Source: CAYJLF01 sp964371055
GTDB taxonomy: Bacteria > Eisenbacteria > RBG-16-71-46 > CAIMUX01
Length of the DNA stretch: 64,000 nucleotides
Direction: 5' to 3'
Assembly (NCBI GenBank): GCA_964371055.1
Contig: CAYJLF010000008.1
Coordinates: 152,770-216,769, forward strand
The notes beneath the pieces are model-generated. The model ran no database searches. It was not told the DNA's origin and saw only the letters and a list, made by a program, of their open reading frames with translations. The first letter of the stretch is position 1; every line of letters starts with the position of its first letter. The position numbers and the translations under genes were made by a program. Positions 9,718-17,532 of this stretch are shown piece by piece.

Positions 9718-10761
9718 TCAGTTCCCCGTGCTTCCTTCCGCCTCGGCCGCCTTCTTCTTCTCGAGATAGTCCTTGATCGAGGCGGCGTACTTGGCGGCGT
9801 CGGCTTTCTTCGGGAAGGCGGGATCGGCGGCGGCCGCTTCGAAGTGGGTGATCGCCTTCGCTTCGTCTTTCAGCTGCTGGTAATAGATCGAAGCGAGGAG
9901 GTAGTGGGCGGCGCCGTTGGGCGTCTTGAGCGCGATCGCCTTCTCCAGCACCGGGATCGCGTCCTGGAATCGCTTCAGCTTGTTCAGGACGACCGCCTTG
10001 TTGTAGTGGCTCTCGGCGTGGTCGGGACGGAGCCGGATCGCGGTGTTGTAGGCCTGCAGGGCGTCCTCCGGCCGGTTCGCCTGCAGGGAGAGCCGCGCGA
10101 CCGTGCTGGCCGCTCCGAAGGCACCCGCCTCGGCCGGTCCGCGCCGCAGCGCCTCTTGCCACGCGGCGATCGCCGGGCCGACCTCTTCGGGCGCGGTGGC
10201 GGTCTTCTCCACGGCCTGGGCCAATGCGTAGTAGAGCGCGACCTGCGTCGTGTCGAGCGCGATCGCCTGCCGATAGGCCTCGATCGCGGCCGGAAAATCA
10301 CCGAGCCCGAACCGGACCTCGGCGAGGAATCGGGGAATCTGGGTGTTCGACGGATCGAGCGCGAGCGCCTTCTCGAACGCGGCCCGCGATCCGGCCAGCT
10401 CGCCGACGTTCTTCAGCACCAGCGCCAGGTTGTAGTGCGCCGGGGCGTAGTCGGGAACCACCGCGATCGCCGCCTCGAACTTGGCCCGCGCCTCTGCGAA
10501 CTGGCCCGCGGTGGCCAGCTCCAACCCTTCATTGTAGGGCTGGGCCGCCGCGGGAGGGAGAGTGGGGGCGACGGCGGGCGGAGCAGGCGCGGTTTCGCCC
10601 GGCGGGTTTGTTGCGCCCGGGGGGGGGGCGACGGCGGCGGGAGGCGCATCGGTGGATTGGGCGAACAGCACCCCGCTTCCGGCCCAGAGGCAGGACGCGA
10701 GTGCGATCAGGACCATGACCAGGCTGACGGGGCCAGGGCGGTCAGGTGAGATTCGAGGCAT
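9718..10761 (-). CDS. Exported TPR-repeat protein
   Basis: 347 aa. The signal peptide (LVMVLIALASCLWAGSGVLF) is followed by a Pro/Ala-rich linker and then about seven TPR units, e.g. YAPAHYNLALVLKNVGELAG and HAESHYNKAVVLNKLKRF. It ends with a charged lysine-rich tail. TPR arrays are protein-binding scaffolds; the partner is unknown. The start was placed at the Met with GGGAGGA nine bases upstream, rather than 21 codons earlier, because it begins directly before the signal peptide. It converges on the Omp85-like gene across a 34-base gap and is divergent from the methyltransferase operon. Confidence 0.8.
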   Translation of the reverse strand: MPRISPDRPGPVSLVMVLIALASCLWAGSGVLFAQSTDAPPAAVAPPPGATNPPGETAPAPPAVAPTLPPAAAQPYNEGLELATAGQFAEARAKFEAAIAVVPDYAPAHYNLALVLKNVGELAGSRAAFEKALALDPSNTQIPRFLAEVRFGLGDFPAAIEAYRQAIALDTTQVALYYALAQAVEKTATAPEEVGPAIAAWQEALRRGPAEAGAFGAASTVARLSLQANRPEDALQAYNTAIRLRPDHAESHYNKAVVLNKLKRFQDAIPVLEKAIALKTPNGAAHYLLASIYYQQLKDEAKAITHFEAAAADPAFPKKADAAKYAASIKDYLEKKKAAEAEGSTGN

Positions 10762-10795
10762 CCGAGTATCCTCCCGAGGGTGATCGAACCTGGAA

Positions 10796-10824
10796 ACGCT
10801 ACCATTCGGTTCCGGGCGCGTCAA
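10796..10824 (-). promoter_or_regulatory. Probable promoter of the minus-strand TPR gene
   Basis: On the minus strand: TTGACG, 17-base spacer, TAGCGT with TG at the extended position. It lies back to back with the plus-strand promoter 30 bases away, so one regulator could control both. Confidence 0.6.
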
Positions 10825-10855
10825 CGCGCGAGGGCGCCCCCGCGCGCGCGGGGGG

Positions 10856-10884
10856 TTGCCTAAATTGCGCCCCGCCCGTACAAT
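10856..10884 (+). promoter_or_regulatory. Probable promoter of the methyltransferase-bshC-bshA operon
   Basis: TTGCCT, exactly 17 bases, then TACAAT. Transcription would begin near 10891, at the putative gene start, so the mRNA would be leaderless or nearly so. Confidence 0.6.
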
Positions 10885-10888
10885 CCGG

Positions 10889-11710
10889 TTGAATGCGCAT
10901 GGGGGGCCACCCGCTCCGCGACCGGATCAGGGCCGCGCCGCCGCGAACCTCGATGACACGTGGTACCTTCGAGCGTTCGATCGGTTCTACCTCGAACTCT
11001 ACGCCGGGCGCGACGAGGGTGAGGCAGAACGCCTGGCCGCGGCGCTCGGACGTTACGGACGGGCCGGGCCGATCCTCGAGATCGCCTGTGGCGCCGGTCG
11101 CTTTCTCCGGGCGCTGCGTGCGACCGGGCGTGAGGTCTTGGGCCTCGATCTGTCGTCCGCGCTTCTCGCGGAGGCGCGGCGGCAGGCGCCCGGCCAGCCG
11201 CTCGTGCGCGGGGACATGCGCCTTCTCCCCTTCGCCGACGCCCGCTTCGAGATGGTCCTCTTCCTCTTCACCAGCTTTGGTTATTTCCGGGACCGGGACG
11301 AGGATCGGCGCGTGCTGCGGGAGGCGCGTCGCGTGGTCTCTTTGGGAGGGATCCTGGTCCTCGACTTTCTGAACGCGCATCGGGTCCGGGCCGGGCTCGT
11401 GGCCGAGTCGCGACGGGAGGTGGCCGGCCGTGCCGTGCGCGAAACTCGCTGGATCGAAGAGGAGGGACCGTTTCTCCGGAAGAGGGTCGAAATCGGATCG
11501 CTCCCGGGCGGAGGGCCGCCCGCGCCGGGGATGATCGCGGACGAGACGCGGGAAGAGCGGGTGCGGCTCTACGAGCCGCTCGACCTGGAGCATCTCGCGC
11601 GATCGACCGGATTCGAGCCGATCGCGACCTGGGGTGACTACGACGGCAGGGCGTTCGATCCCGCGGGCAGCGACCGTTTCGTGCTCGTGGCCGAGGCGGT
11701 GATGCGATGA
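10889..11710 (+). CDS. SAM-dependent methyltransferase, candidate bacillithiol N-methyltransferase
   Basis: About 273 aa. Class I methyltransferase: AFDRFYLELYAG precedes motif I LEIACGAGRFL, then the acidic VLGLDLS and GGILVLDFLN. It overlaps bshC as ATGA and bshC overlaps bshA, so it sits in a bacillithiol operon. N-methyl-bacillithiol and a methyltransferase that makes it (NmbA) are known from Chlorobiaceae; I infer a similar role from context, with no homology test. The start is unsettled. The only in-frame candidates are TTG codons (10856, 10865, 10889). Two ATGs at 10893 and 10899 are one base out of frame across a run of six Gs. Confidence 0.72.
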   Translation: MNAHGGPPAPRPDQGRAAANLDDTWYLRAFDRFYLELYAGRDEGEAERLAAALGRYGRAGPILEIACGAGRFLRALRATGREVLGLDLSSALLAEARRQAPGQPLVRGDMRLLPFADARFEMVLFLFTSFGYFRDRDEDRRVLREARRVVSLGGILVLDFLNAHRVRAGLVAESRREVAGRAVRETRWIEEEGPFLRKRVEIGSLPGGGPPAPGMIADETREERVRLYEPLDLEHLARSTGFEPIATWGDYDGRAFDPAGSDRFVLVAEAVMR

Positions 11711-13272
11711 GATCGATCGGTCGTTGGACCGGGCCCAGGGGAAGCGGGCACGCGAAGTCCGGGCGCACGCCTCTCGACGCCGCGACCGCGACACCCCGGC
11801 GGGGAGCGCTCGAGCCCCGGCCAGCCGAAGCGATTCTCAACTGGAACCGGCGGCGCGGGGCGCCGTCGGCGCTCGAGGCTCCGTGGCGCACGATCATGGC
11901 GGGCCGGGGGCGGGTGGTCGTGACCGGCCAGCAACCCGCGCTCGCCGGGGGCCCTCTCTACACGCTGTACAAGCTCCTGACCGCCGAGGCGCTGGCGGAG
12001 CGGATCGCCCGCGACACGGGTGAGCCCTGCCTGGCGGTCTTCTGGATCGTCGGCGACGACTCGGACTTCGGCGAGGTCAACAGCGCCTGGCTGCCGGCGG
12101 ACGACCGGGCCGTCATCCGGCTCCGCGACGCCGCGATCCCTCCGGCCGGCTCGCGGATCGGGGACCTCTCCTCCTCCCGGCAGCTCGAGGCGCTCGCGCG
12201 GGAGCCGGCCCTTTGCGGCGAGGGTCCGATCGCGACGCGAGTGCGCTCCTGGATGGAAACGGCGGCAGGAGAGGGGGACTCCTGGAGCGGTCTCTTCGCC
12301 CGTCTCGTCTATGGACGGATTCCGGACCTCGAGGCGATCTTCGTCGACGGCGCGCATCCGGCGATCGTCGAGGCGCAGTCGGAGTGGTTGCGTGGCATGG
12401 CCGGAGAGCCGTTATCGGCCCGGCTGGAGGAGGGAGCGGCCGAGGCGCAGGCCGCGGGGTATGCGCCGGCGCTCGATCCGGAGTTGGGCCGCCGCGCGAT
12501 CTATCGCCTCGAAGGTGCGCTCCGCGAGCCGGCGGTCGCTCCGTTCGAGGCTGGCGCCCCACTCGCCCCCAACGTCGTGTTGCGTCCCCTCGTGCAGGAT
12601 CTGCTGTTGCCGAACGTGGCGACGGTCTGCGGCGCGGCGGAGGTCCGCTACCGCGCACAGCTCGGCCCGCTCTACCGCGCGGCCGGAATTCCGCGACCGC
12701 CCCTGGTGCCGCGGCTGGGCGCGGTGCTGATTCCGCCCCTGATCGATCGGGAGGTGTCCAGCTCCGTCGCGGCCGACGATTGGTTGTCTCTCCGCCAACC
12801 GGATGCCTGGATCGACCGGCTCGCGCTCGCCTCCGTTTCGGGTCTCCGCGCGGGGACGCAGCGCGTGCGCGAGAGCTGGCGGGCATCGTTCCAGGCGTGG
12901 CGGGAGGAGGCGGCCGCGGAAGAACCGGCTCTCCTCCAGGTCGCCGACTCGGCCGAGGGGAAGATCGACTACCAGTTCCAGCGGATCGAGGAAGCGATCC
13001 AGAGCCGGGGACGCCAGCGGCTTTTCCGCGCGGAGGCCTGGTTGCCGCGCTGGCGGGAGTTCGTCCGTCCGCGCGACGGCGAGCAGGAACGGGCGCTCTC
13101 GCTCTTGACTCCTTTCCTCTACGAGCCGGCGTCGTCGACTGCGGCGGCGTTGCGGCGGGCGGCGGAAGAGCACCTCGACCGGCTCGACCGCGGGGAGGCG
13201 GGGCTCGAAGTCTTTGCGCTCGAAGCGGAGGCCGCGCGGGCGGCCCGGCCGGCGCGGGAGGAGGAACGATGA
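11707..13272 (+). CDS. bshC: Bacillithiol synthase BshC (putative cysteine-adding enzyme)
   Basis: 521 aa, close to the family's usual ~540. BshC is credited with the last step of bacillithiol synthesis, adding cysteine to GlcN-malate. The diagnostic block VVTGQQPALAGGPLYTLYK is at residues 71-89, followed by VFWIVGDDSDFGEVN (111-125), the degenerate Rossmann-fold signature. The C-terminal half is helical with charged coiled-coil segments (EGKIDYQFQRIEEAI), as in characterised BshC. It is translationally coupled on both sides (ATGA). The bshB deacetylase is not in this window. Confidence 0.9.
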   Translation: MRSIGRWTGPRGSGHAKSGRTPLDAATATPRRGALEPRPAEAILNWNRRRGAPSALEAPWRTIMAGRGRVVVTGQQPALAGGPLYTLYKLLTAEALAERIARDTGEPCLAVFWIVGDDSDFGEVNSAWLPADDRAVIRLRDAAIPPAGSRIGDLSSSRQLEALAREPALCGEGPIATRVRSWMETAAGEGDSWSGLFARLVYGRIPDLEAIFVDGAHPAIVEAQSEWLRGMAGEPLSARLEEGAAEAQAAGYAPALDPELGRRAIYRLEGALREPAVAPFEAGAPLAPNVVLRPLVQDLLLPNVATVCGAAEVRYRAQLGPLYRAAGIPRPPLVPRLGAVLIPPLIDREVSSSVAADDWLSLRQPDAWIDRLALASVSGLRAGTQRVRESWRASFQAWREEAAAEEPALLQVADSAEGKIDYQFQRIEEAIQSRGRQRLFRAEAWLPRWREFVRPRDGEQERALSLLTPFLYEPASSTAAALRRAAEEHLDRLDRGEAGLEVFALEAEAARAARPAREEER

Positions 13273-14456
13273 AGGCTCCGATCGGGGGACGGCCGGGGAC
13301 CGGATCACGTCCCGGGTGCCCGCCACCGCAGGGGAAGCTCGGAATCGTCTGCTACCCCAGCTCGGGAGGAAGCGGGATCGTTGCCACCGAACTGGGGCTC
13401 TCGCTGGCGCGGCGCGGTTGGGAGGTCCACTTCATCACCTACGCCCTGCCGGTGCGATTGAAGGGATTCGAGGAGAACGTCTACTTCCACGAGGTGCAGA
13501 CCGCGAACTACCCCGTCTTTCACCACCCTCCCTACACCCTCTCGCTCGCGGTCAAAATCACCGAGGTGGCCGAGACGCACGGACTGGACCTCGTGCATGT
13601 GCACTATGCGATTCCCCACGCGGTCTGCGCCTGGATGGCGCGACAGATGCTGCCCGATTTCCCGCTCAAAATCGTGACCACGCTGCACGGCACCGACATC
13701 ACGCTGGTCGGCGTCCATCCCTCGTTCCATCGGGTGACCCGGTTCTCGATCGAGGAGAGCGACCGGGTCACGACGGTGAGCGGGTGGCTGCGGGATCAGA
13801 CGATCTCGTCCTTCGACGTCCGCCGGCCGATCGAGGTGATCCACAACTTCGTCGATCCCGCGGTGTTCCGTCCGGACGGCGGCTCGCACGCGCGGTTGCC
13901 GTTCCTCGACCCGGACCTCCCGATCGTGATGCACGCGTCGAACTTTCGTCCCGTGAAGAAGGTCGATGTCGTCGTCCGTGCGTTCGCCGGAATGGTAGAG
14001 CGGGTGCCGGCCCAACTCGTCCTGGTCGGCGATGGACCGGAGCGGTGGCAGGCCCAGGAGCTGGCCCGCGCGCTGGGGGTCGAGGATCGGGTGCACTTTC
14101 TGGGCATCCAGGAGCAGATCGAGGCGCTCTTGCCGCTGGCCGACCTCCTGCTGCTGCCCAGCGCGTACGAGAGCTTCGGCCTGGTCGCCCTCGAAGCGAT
14201 GAGTTGCGGCGTGCCGGTCATCGCGACGAGCCGGGGCGGGACGGCGGAGCTGATCGAGGATGGCAGAAGCGGCCTGCTCACCGATCCGGACGACATCGAG
14301 GCGATCCAGGCGGCGGGGATCGGACTGCTCCGCGATCCCGCCCGGCGTCGCGCGATGGGAGAGGCGGGGAGAGAACGAGCGATCGCCTCGTTTTCCGAAA
14401 CGGCGATCGTCGACCGTTACGAAGAGCTCTATCGCGATCTCTTGGGGTCGAGGTGA
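13269..14456 (+). CDS. bshA: N-acetyl-alpha-D-glucosaminyl L-malate synthase
   Basis: 395 aa GT4-family glycosyltransferase that joins UDP-GlcNAc to L-malate, the first step of bacillithiol synthesis. It shows the BshA-specific N-terminus YPSSGGSGIVATELG, then FHEVQTANYPVF, LVHVHYAIPHA and TLHGTDITLVG. The donor-site EX7E motif is ESFGLVALE, followed by CGVPVIATSRGGTAEL. A ~20-residue Pro/Gly-rich extension precedes the usual start, so a later start is possible but not seen. The 3' end overlaps the convergent pgeF by 28 bases. Confidence 0.93.
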   Translation: MKAPIGGRPGTGSRPGCPPPQGKLGIVCYPSSGGSGIVATELGLSLARRGWEVHFITYALPVRLKGFEENVYFHEVQTANYPVFHHPPYTLSLAVKITEVAETHGLDLVHVHYAIPHAVCAWMARQMLPDFPLKIVTTLHGTDITLVGVHPSFHRVTRFSIEESDRVTTVSGWLRDQTISSFDVRRPIEVIHNFVDPAVFRPDGGSHARLPFLDPDLPIVMHASNFRPVKKVDVVVRAFAGMVERVPAQLVLVGDGPERWQAQELARALGVEDRVHFLGIQEQIEALLPLADLLLLPSAYESFGLVALEAMSCGVPVIATSRGGTAELIEDGRSGLLTDPDDIEAIQAAGIGLLRDPARRRAMGEAGRERAIASFSETAIVDRYEELYRDLLGSR

Positions 14457-15235
14457 TCCTGCTTCGAGGCGCGCCAGCAGAGTGCCGCGTGCCGTCCGGA
14501 CGGAGTGCCGTCACGGCGGTGAGAGAAGAAGCGCTCCGTCTGGCAGGAGGTGCAGGCGCCTGCCTGGACGATCGACCCCGGACGGACGCCGCCCTCCTCG
14601 AGCCGCCGCCGGATGTCGGCTGCCAGGTCCAGGTGGACCTTCCCGGTCGGACCGGCCGGTCGCAGCGAAGAGCCCGGGAAGGAGGCCGCGGTCTCGGGAC
14701 CGATCGGATAGCAGCAGGGGCCGATGCCGGGGCCGATCCAGGCTTTGATCTCGTCCGTGGCGCCGGCCGACCCGGAGGGCCTGATCGAGGCGTGCGCTCG
14801 CAGCGCCGCCAGCATCGCCTCGGGCAGCCCGGCTGCGGTGCCGCGCCAACCGCAGTGTCCGTGGACGCGGGTCCAGCCGTCGGTCATGGTCAGAGGGAAG
14901 CAGTCTGCGACCGTGAACCAGAGCACCAGTTCGGGATCGAAGGTGAGGAGCGCATCGGCCGGACCGTACCAGCCTGGCGCCGACACCTCGACGACCCGCG
15001 CGCCATGCGTGAGGCGGAGGCGCGCGACCCGGTCTGGCAGATCCAACGCGGCAAGGATGCGGGTCTCGTTCTCGACGACTTTCGCGGGGTCGTCGGGAAT
15101 CGTGCGCCCGACGTTCAGAGAGGCGAACGGGCCCTCGCTGACGCCGCCGCTCCGCTCCGAGACCGCGGCCTGGTAGGGCCCGAGGAGCAGAGGGGGGGAA
15201 GTGCTGAACCGGATCGAGGAGTTCTCCGCCGACAT
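14429..15235 (-). CDS. pgeF: Peptidoglycan editing factor PgeF (YfiH/multicopper polyphenol oxidase family)
   Basis: 268 aa. The family contains the E. coli peptidoglycan-editing enzyme YfiH and purine-nucleoside-metabolising homologues. Conserved metal-site blocks are LTHGARVVEV, VADCFPLTMTD, HCGWRGTAAG, GPGIGPCCYPIG and DGTPSGRHAALCW; the Cys and His residues in them bind zinc or copper. The ~13 residues after ALCW are poorly conserved and lie antisense to the end of bshA. There is no Shine-Dalgarno sequence: an extended -10 lies only six bases before the ATG, suggesting a leaderless mRNA. It is divergent from the PAP2 gene by 26 bases. Confidence 0.9.
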   Translation of the reverse strand: MSAENSSIRFSTSPPLLLGPYQAAVSERSGGVSEGPFASLNVGRTIPDDPAKVVENETRILAALDLPDRVARLRLTHGARVVEVSAPGWYGPADALLTFDPELVLWFTVADCFPLTMTDGWTRVHGHCGWRGTAAGLPEAMLAALRAHASIRPSGSAGATDEIKAWIGPGIGPCCYPIGPETAASFPGSSLRPAGPTGKVHLDLAADIRRRLEEGGVRPGSIVQAGACTSCQTERFFSHRRDGTPSGRHAALCWRASKQDHLDPKRSR

Positions 15236-15241
15236 GGGCGG

Positions 15242-15250
15242 AGTCTAGCA
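15242..15250 (-). promoter_or_regulatory. Extended -10 element abutting the pgeF start codon
   Basis: Minus-strand TGCTAGACT ends six bases before the pgeF ATG. Transcription would therefore start at or next to the A of the start codon. The -35 is poor. Confidence 0.45.
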
Positions 15251-15261
15251 GGCCGCCGGCC

Positions 15262-15855
15262 ATGACCGCATTCGATCGTGGGCTGACGCGGGCCGTGCAG
15301 GCGGCGGACTGGCCCGGCTGGATCGATGCCTTCTTCGTCTGGCTGACGGCGCCTCCATTCAAGTTGCTCTGGCTGGGCGGTCTCGTCCTCGTGGTCGTAC
15401 TCGCCGGCGGGCGGCGGGGTAGGGTGGCGGCTCTCCTCGCCGTCGTCGCGGTCGCGATCGCGGACCAGGTGGCGGCCGAACTCGTAAAGCCCTGGGTCGA
15501 CCGGTTGCGTCCCTGCTTCGCCCTGCCCGAAGTCCGCCTTCTGCTTCCCCGCCAGGCGCACAGCCCTTCTTTCCCCTCCAATCATGCTGCCAACGCGTTC
15601 GCCGCCGCGGTCGCCCTCTTCGCATGGCGCCGGGAGGCGGGGTGGCTCGGTCTGGGGCTGGCGGCCCTGGTGGCCTGGTCGCGCGTCCATGTCGGGGTCC
15701 ACTTCCCGACCGACATCGTGGCCGGAGCGCTGCTCGGAAGTGGCATCGGCTATCTAGCTTACCGGTCAGGAGTTGCGATCCTGTCGCGCCCGGAACGGCC
15801 GTTTCCGGGACGGCAGGGTCAAGACCGCCCCCTCCTCCGCCGAAAACCTAAGTGA
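15262..15855 (+). CDS. PAP2-family membrane phosphatase
   Basis: 197 aa with about five hydrophobic helices. The three-part acid-phosphatase signature is complete: KPWVDRLRP, then SFPSNHAAN (Asn in place of the usual Gly before the catalytic His), then SRVHVGVHFPTD. Such enzymes dephosphorylate undecaprenyl pyrophosphate, phosphatidic acid or lipid A; substrate cannot be chosen from sequence. In a diderm, recycling of undecaprenyl pyrophosphate or lipid phosphatase activity are the main options. Its stop overlaps the start of the histidine kinase gene, hinting that the two functions are linked. Confidence 0.88.
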   Translation: MTAFDRGLTRAVQAADWPGWIDAFFVWLTAPPFKLLWLGGLVLVVVLAGGRRGRVAALLAVVAVAIADQVAAELVKPWVDRLRPCFALPEVRLLLPRQAHSPSFPSNHAANAFAAAVALFAWRREAGWLGLGLAALVAWSRVHVGVHFPTDIVAGALLGSGIGYLAYRSGVAILSRPERPFPGRQGQDRPLLRRKPK

Positions 15856-17423
15856 TGAGCGTCACGCCCCTCGTACCGGACGCGGATCCCGGACTCCTGG
15901 CCCGTTTGTTTCCGCGCTATGTCGGGAACCGGACCCTGCTGCTCTATGTCGCGGCGGTGGTCCTGGCGGGGTTTTTGGCGCTCGGCCTCGGGTGCCGGCC
16001 GCTCGCGCAGCTTTTCAGCGTCTCTCTCGTCGCGTGGCTTGTGATCTCCATCGCGGCGGAGTTCCTCTGGCTGGAGACTCTCTCCGGCGACTGCACCGAC
16101 AGCATGGCCTCGACGGTCAACTTCTCGGTGATCTTCCTCTTCGGTGGTGGGATCGCCGTCTGGGTCATCGCGCTCTCGGTCCTCGCGGCCACGCGCTTCA
16201 TCCAGAAGCGGGACTGGTTCAAGTCGGTCTTCGGCCTGGGGCAGATCGCGGTCACGGCGCTCTGCGCCGCCTTCGTCTTTCGCCTGCTGCACCCGGATCC
16301 GATGGAGGTCGGCAGCCTGCGCGAGCCTCTGACCCTCCTCGCGATGCTGGCGGCGGCCGGGGTCTACTTCTTCGTCAACACCGGACTGGTGGCCGGAGCG
16401 GTGAGCCTGGAACGCCGGCAGCCTCTGCCGACGGTCTGGCGGGAGAACTACGCCTATCGGAACTCGATCGTCTCGTCGGTCGCCCTCTTCGCCCTCTCCC
16501 CCCTGCTCGCGCTGTCGTACCTGACGCTCGGCTATCCCGGCGTCGCGCTCTTCTTCGTGCCGCTGCTCATCATCCGCAACCAGAACCGCGAGTACATCAA
16601 CCTGCAGAAGATGACCCAGGCGATGATCTCGACCGAGCGGATGGCGGCGAAGGGAGAAATGGCGGCCGAGGTGGCCCACGAGATCAACAACTACCTGGCG
16701 GTCCTCTCGGGCCGCACGCAGCTTCTCCTGATGCGGGCCGGTCGGGCGGGAGACGACGCGATGAAGCAGGATGCGGAGATCATCCGCACCCAGGTCGGGC
16801 GGATGAGCGCCCTGGCCAAAGGACTCCTGGACTTCTCCCACAAGGAGATCAACATCCAGGAGTTCGACGCGAACAAGCTCGTCGCGGACACGATCGAGTT
16901 CCTGCGGCCGCAGAATCTCTTCGACCGCGTCCTTCTGGACGTCGAACTCGACGCCGAGTTGGACGCGGTGAGGGCCGACCCCGGACAGATCCAGCAGGTC
17001 ATTCTGAACCTCGTGAAGAATGCGGCCGAGGCGATGCGGGACGCCGCCGCGGCGAGTGACGTGATCGCCTCCGCCGACAGCCCGGTGCCGAACCGGACGA
17101 TCCGGGTCCGGACCTCGCGTCCCTCGAGGAACCTCGTCCGGGTTTCGGTCATCGATGACGGCCCGGGGATGCCGCGCGAAGTCGCGAACAAGGTCTTCGA
17201 ACCCGGCTTCACCACCAAGCGAGACGGCCACGGTTACGGACTCGCGACCTGCTACCGGATTCTCCAGAACCACGGGGGGCGGATCTGGGTGGAGAGCGAG
17301 CCGGGGGAGGGGACGAAGTTCCACCTGGAGTGGCCCTCGAAAGCGGCAGCCACGAGCGATCCTCGCGGAGGAAAGGACGGCCCGCCGGCCGAGGCAGAGC
17401 CCCGGGAAGCGGGCGCGGCGTGA
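15855..17423 (+). CDS. Membrane sensor histidine kinase
   Basis: 522 aa. About seven transmembrane helices fill residues 20-240, a large membrane sensor with almost no periplasmic domain. The dimerisation box AAEVAHEINNYLAV carries the phospho-accepting His275. The catalytic domain has the N box LNLVKNAAEAM, G1 DDGPGMP, the F-box region VFEPGFTTK and G2 GHGYGLA. A ~25-residue acidic tail follows. No response regulator is adjacent. Start: ATG overlapping the PAP2 stop by one base (TGATG); a GTG one codon earlier is equally possible. Confidence 0.88.
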   Translation: MSVTPLVPDADPGLLARLFPRYVGNRTLLLYVAAVVLAGFLALGLGCRPLAQLFSVSLVAWLVISIAAEFLWLETLSGDCTDSMASTVNFSVIFLFGGGIAVWVIALSVLAATRFIQKRDWFKSVFGLGQIAVTALCAAFVFRLLHPDPMEVGSLREPLTLLAMLAAAGVYFFVNTGLVAGAVSLERRQPLPTVWRENYAYRNSIVSSVALFALSPLLALSYLTLGYPGVALFFVPLLIIRNQNREYINLQKMTQAMISTERMAAKGEMAAEVAHEINNYLAVLSGRTQLLLMRAGRAGDDAMKQDAEIIRTQVGRMSALAKGLLDFSHKEINIQEFDANKLVADTIEFLRPQNLFDRVLLDVELDAELDAVRADPGQIQQVILNLVKNAAEAMRDAAAASDVIASADSPVPNRTIRVRTSRPSRNLVRVSVIDDGPGMPREVANKVFEPGFTTKRDGHGYGLATCYRILQNHGGRIWVESEPGEGTKFHLEWPSKAAATSDPRGGKDGPPAEAEPREAGAA

Positions 17424-17437
17424 GTCGAGTCTTCGGG

Positions 17438-17466
17438 TTGACAGGCCGGCCCGGGAGGGATACCTT
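17438..17466 (+). promoter_or_regulatory. Sigma70-type promoter of the M23 peptidase gene
   Basis: Consensus TTGACA, 17-base spacer, TACCTT. It lies in the gap after the kinase gene, about 70 bases before the M23 start. Confidence 0.7.
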
Positions 17467-17532
17467 CCCGCCGGCCCGAGGCCGCACCCCGGGCCCTGGA
17501 TCGGCGATCTCAGGGATTGGAGGCGCAACCGG

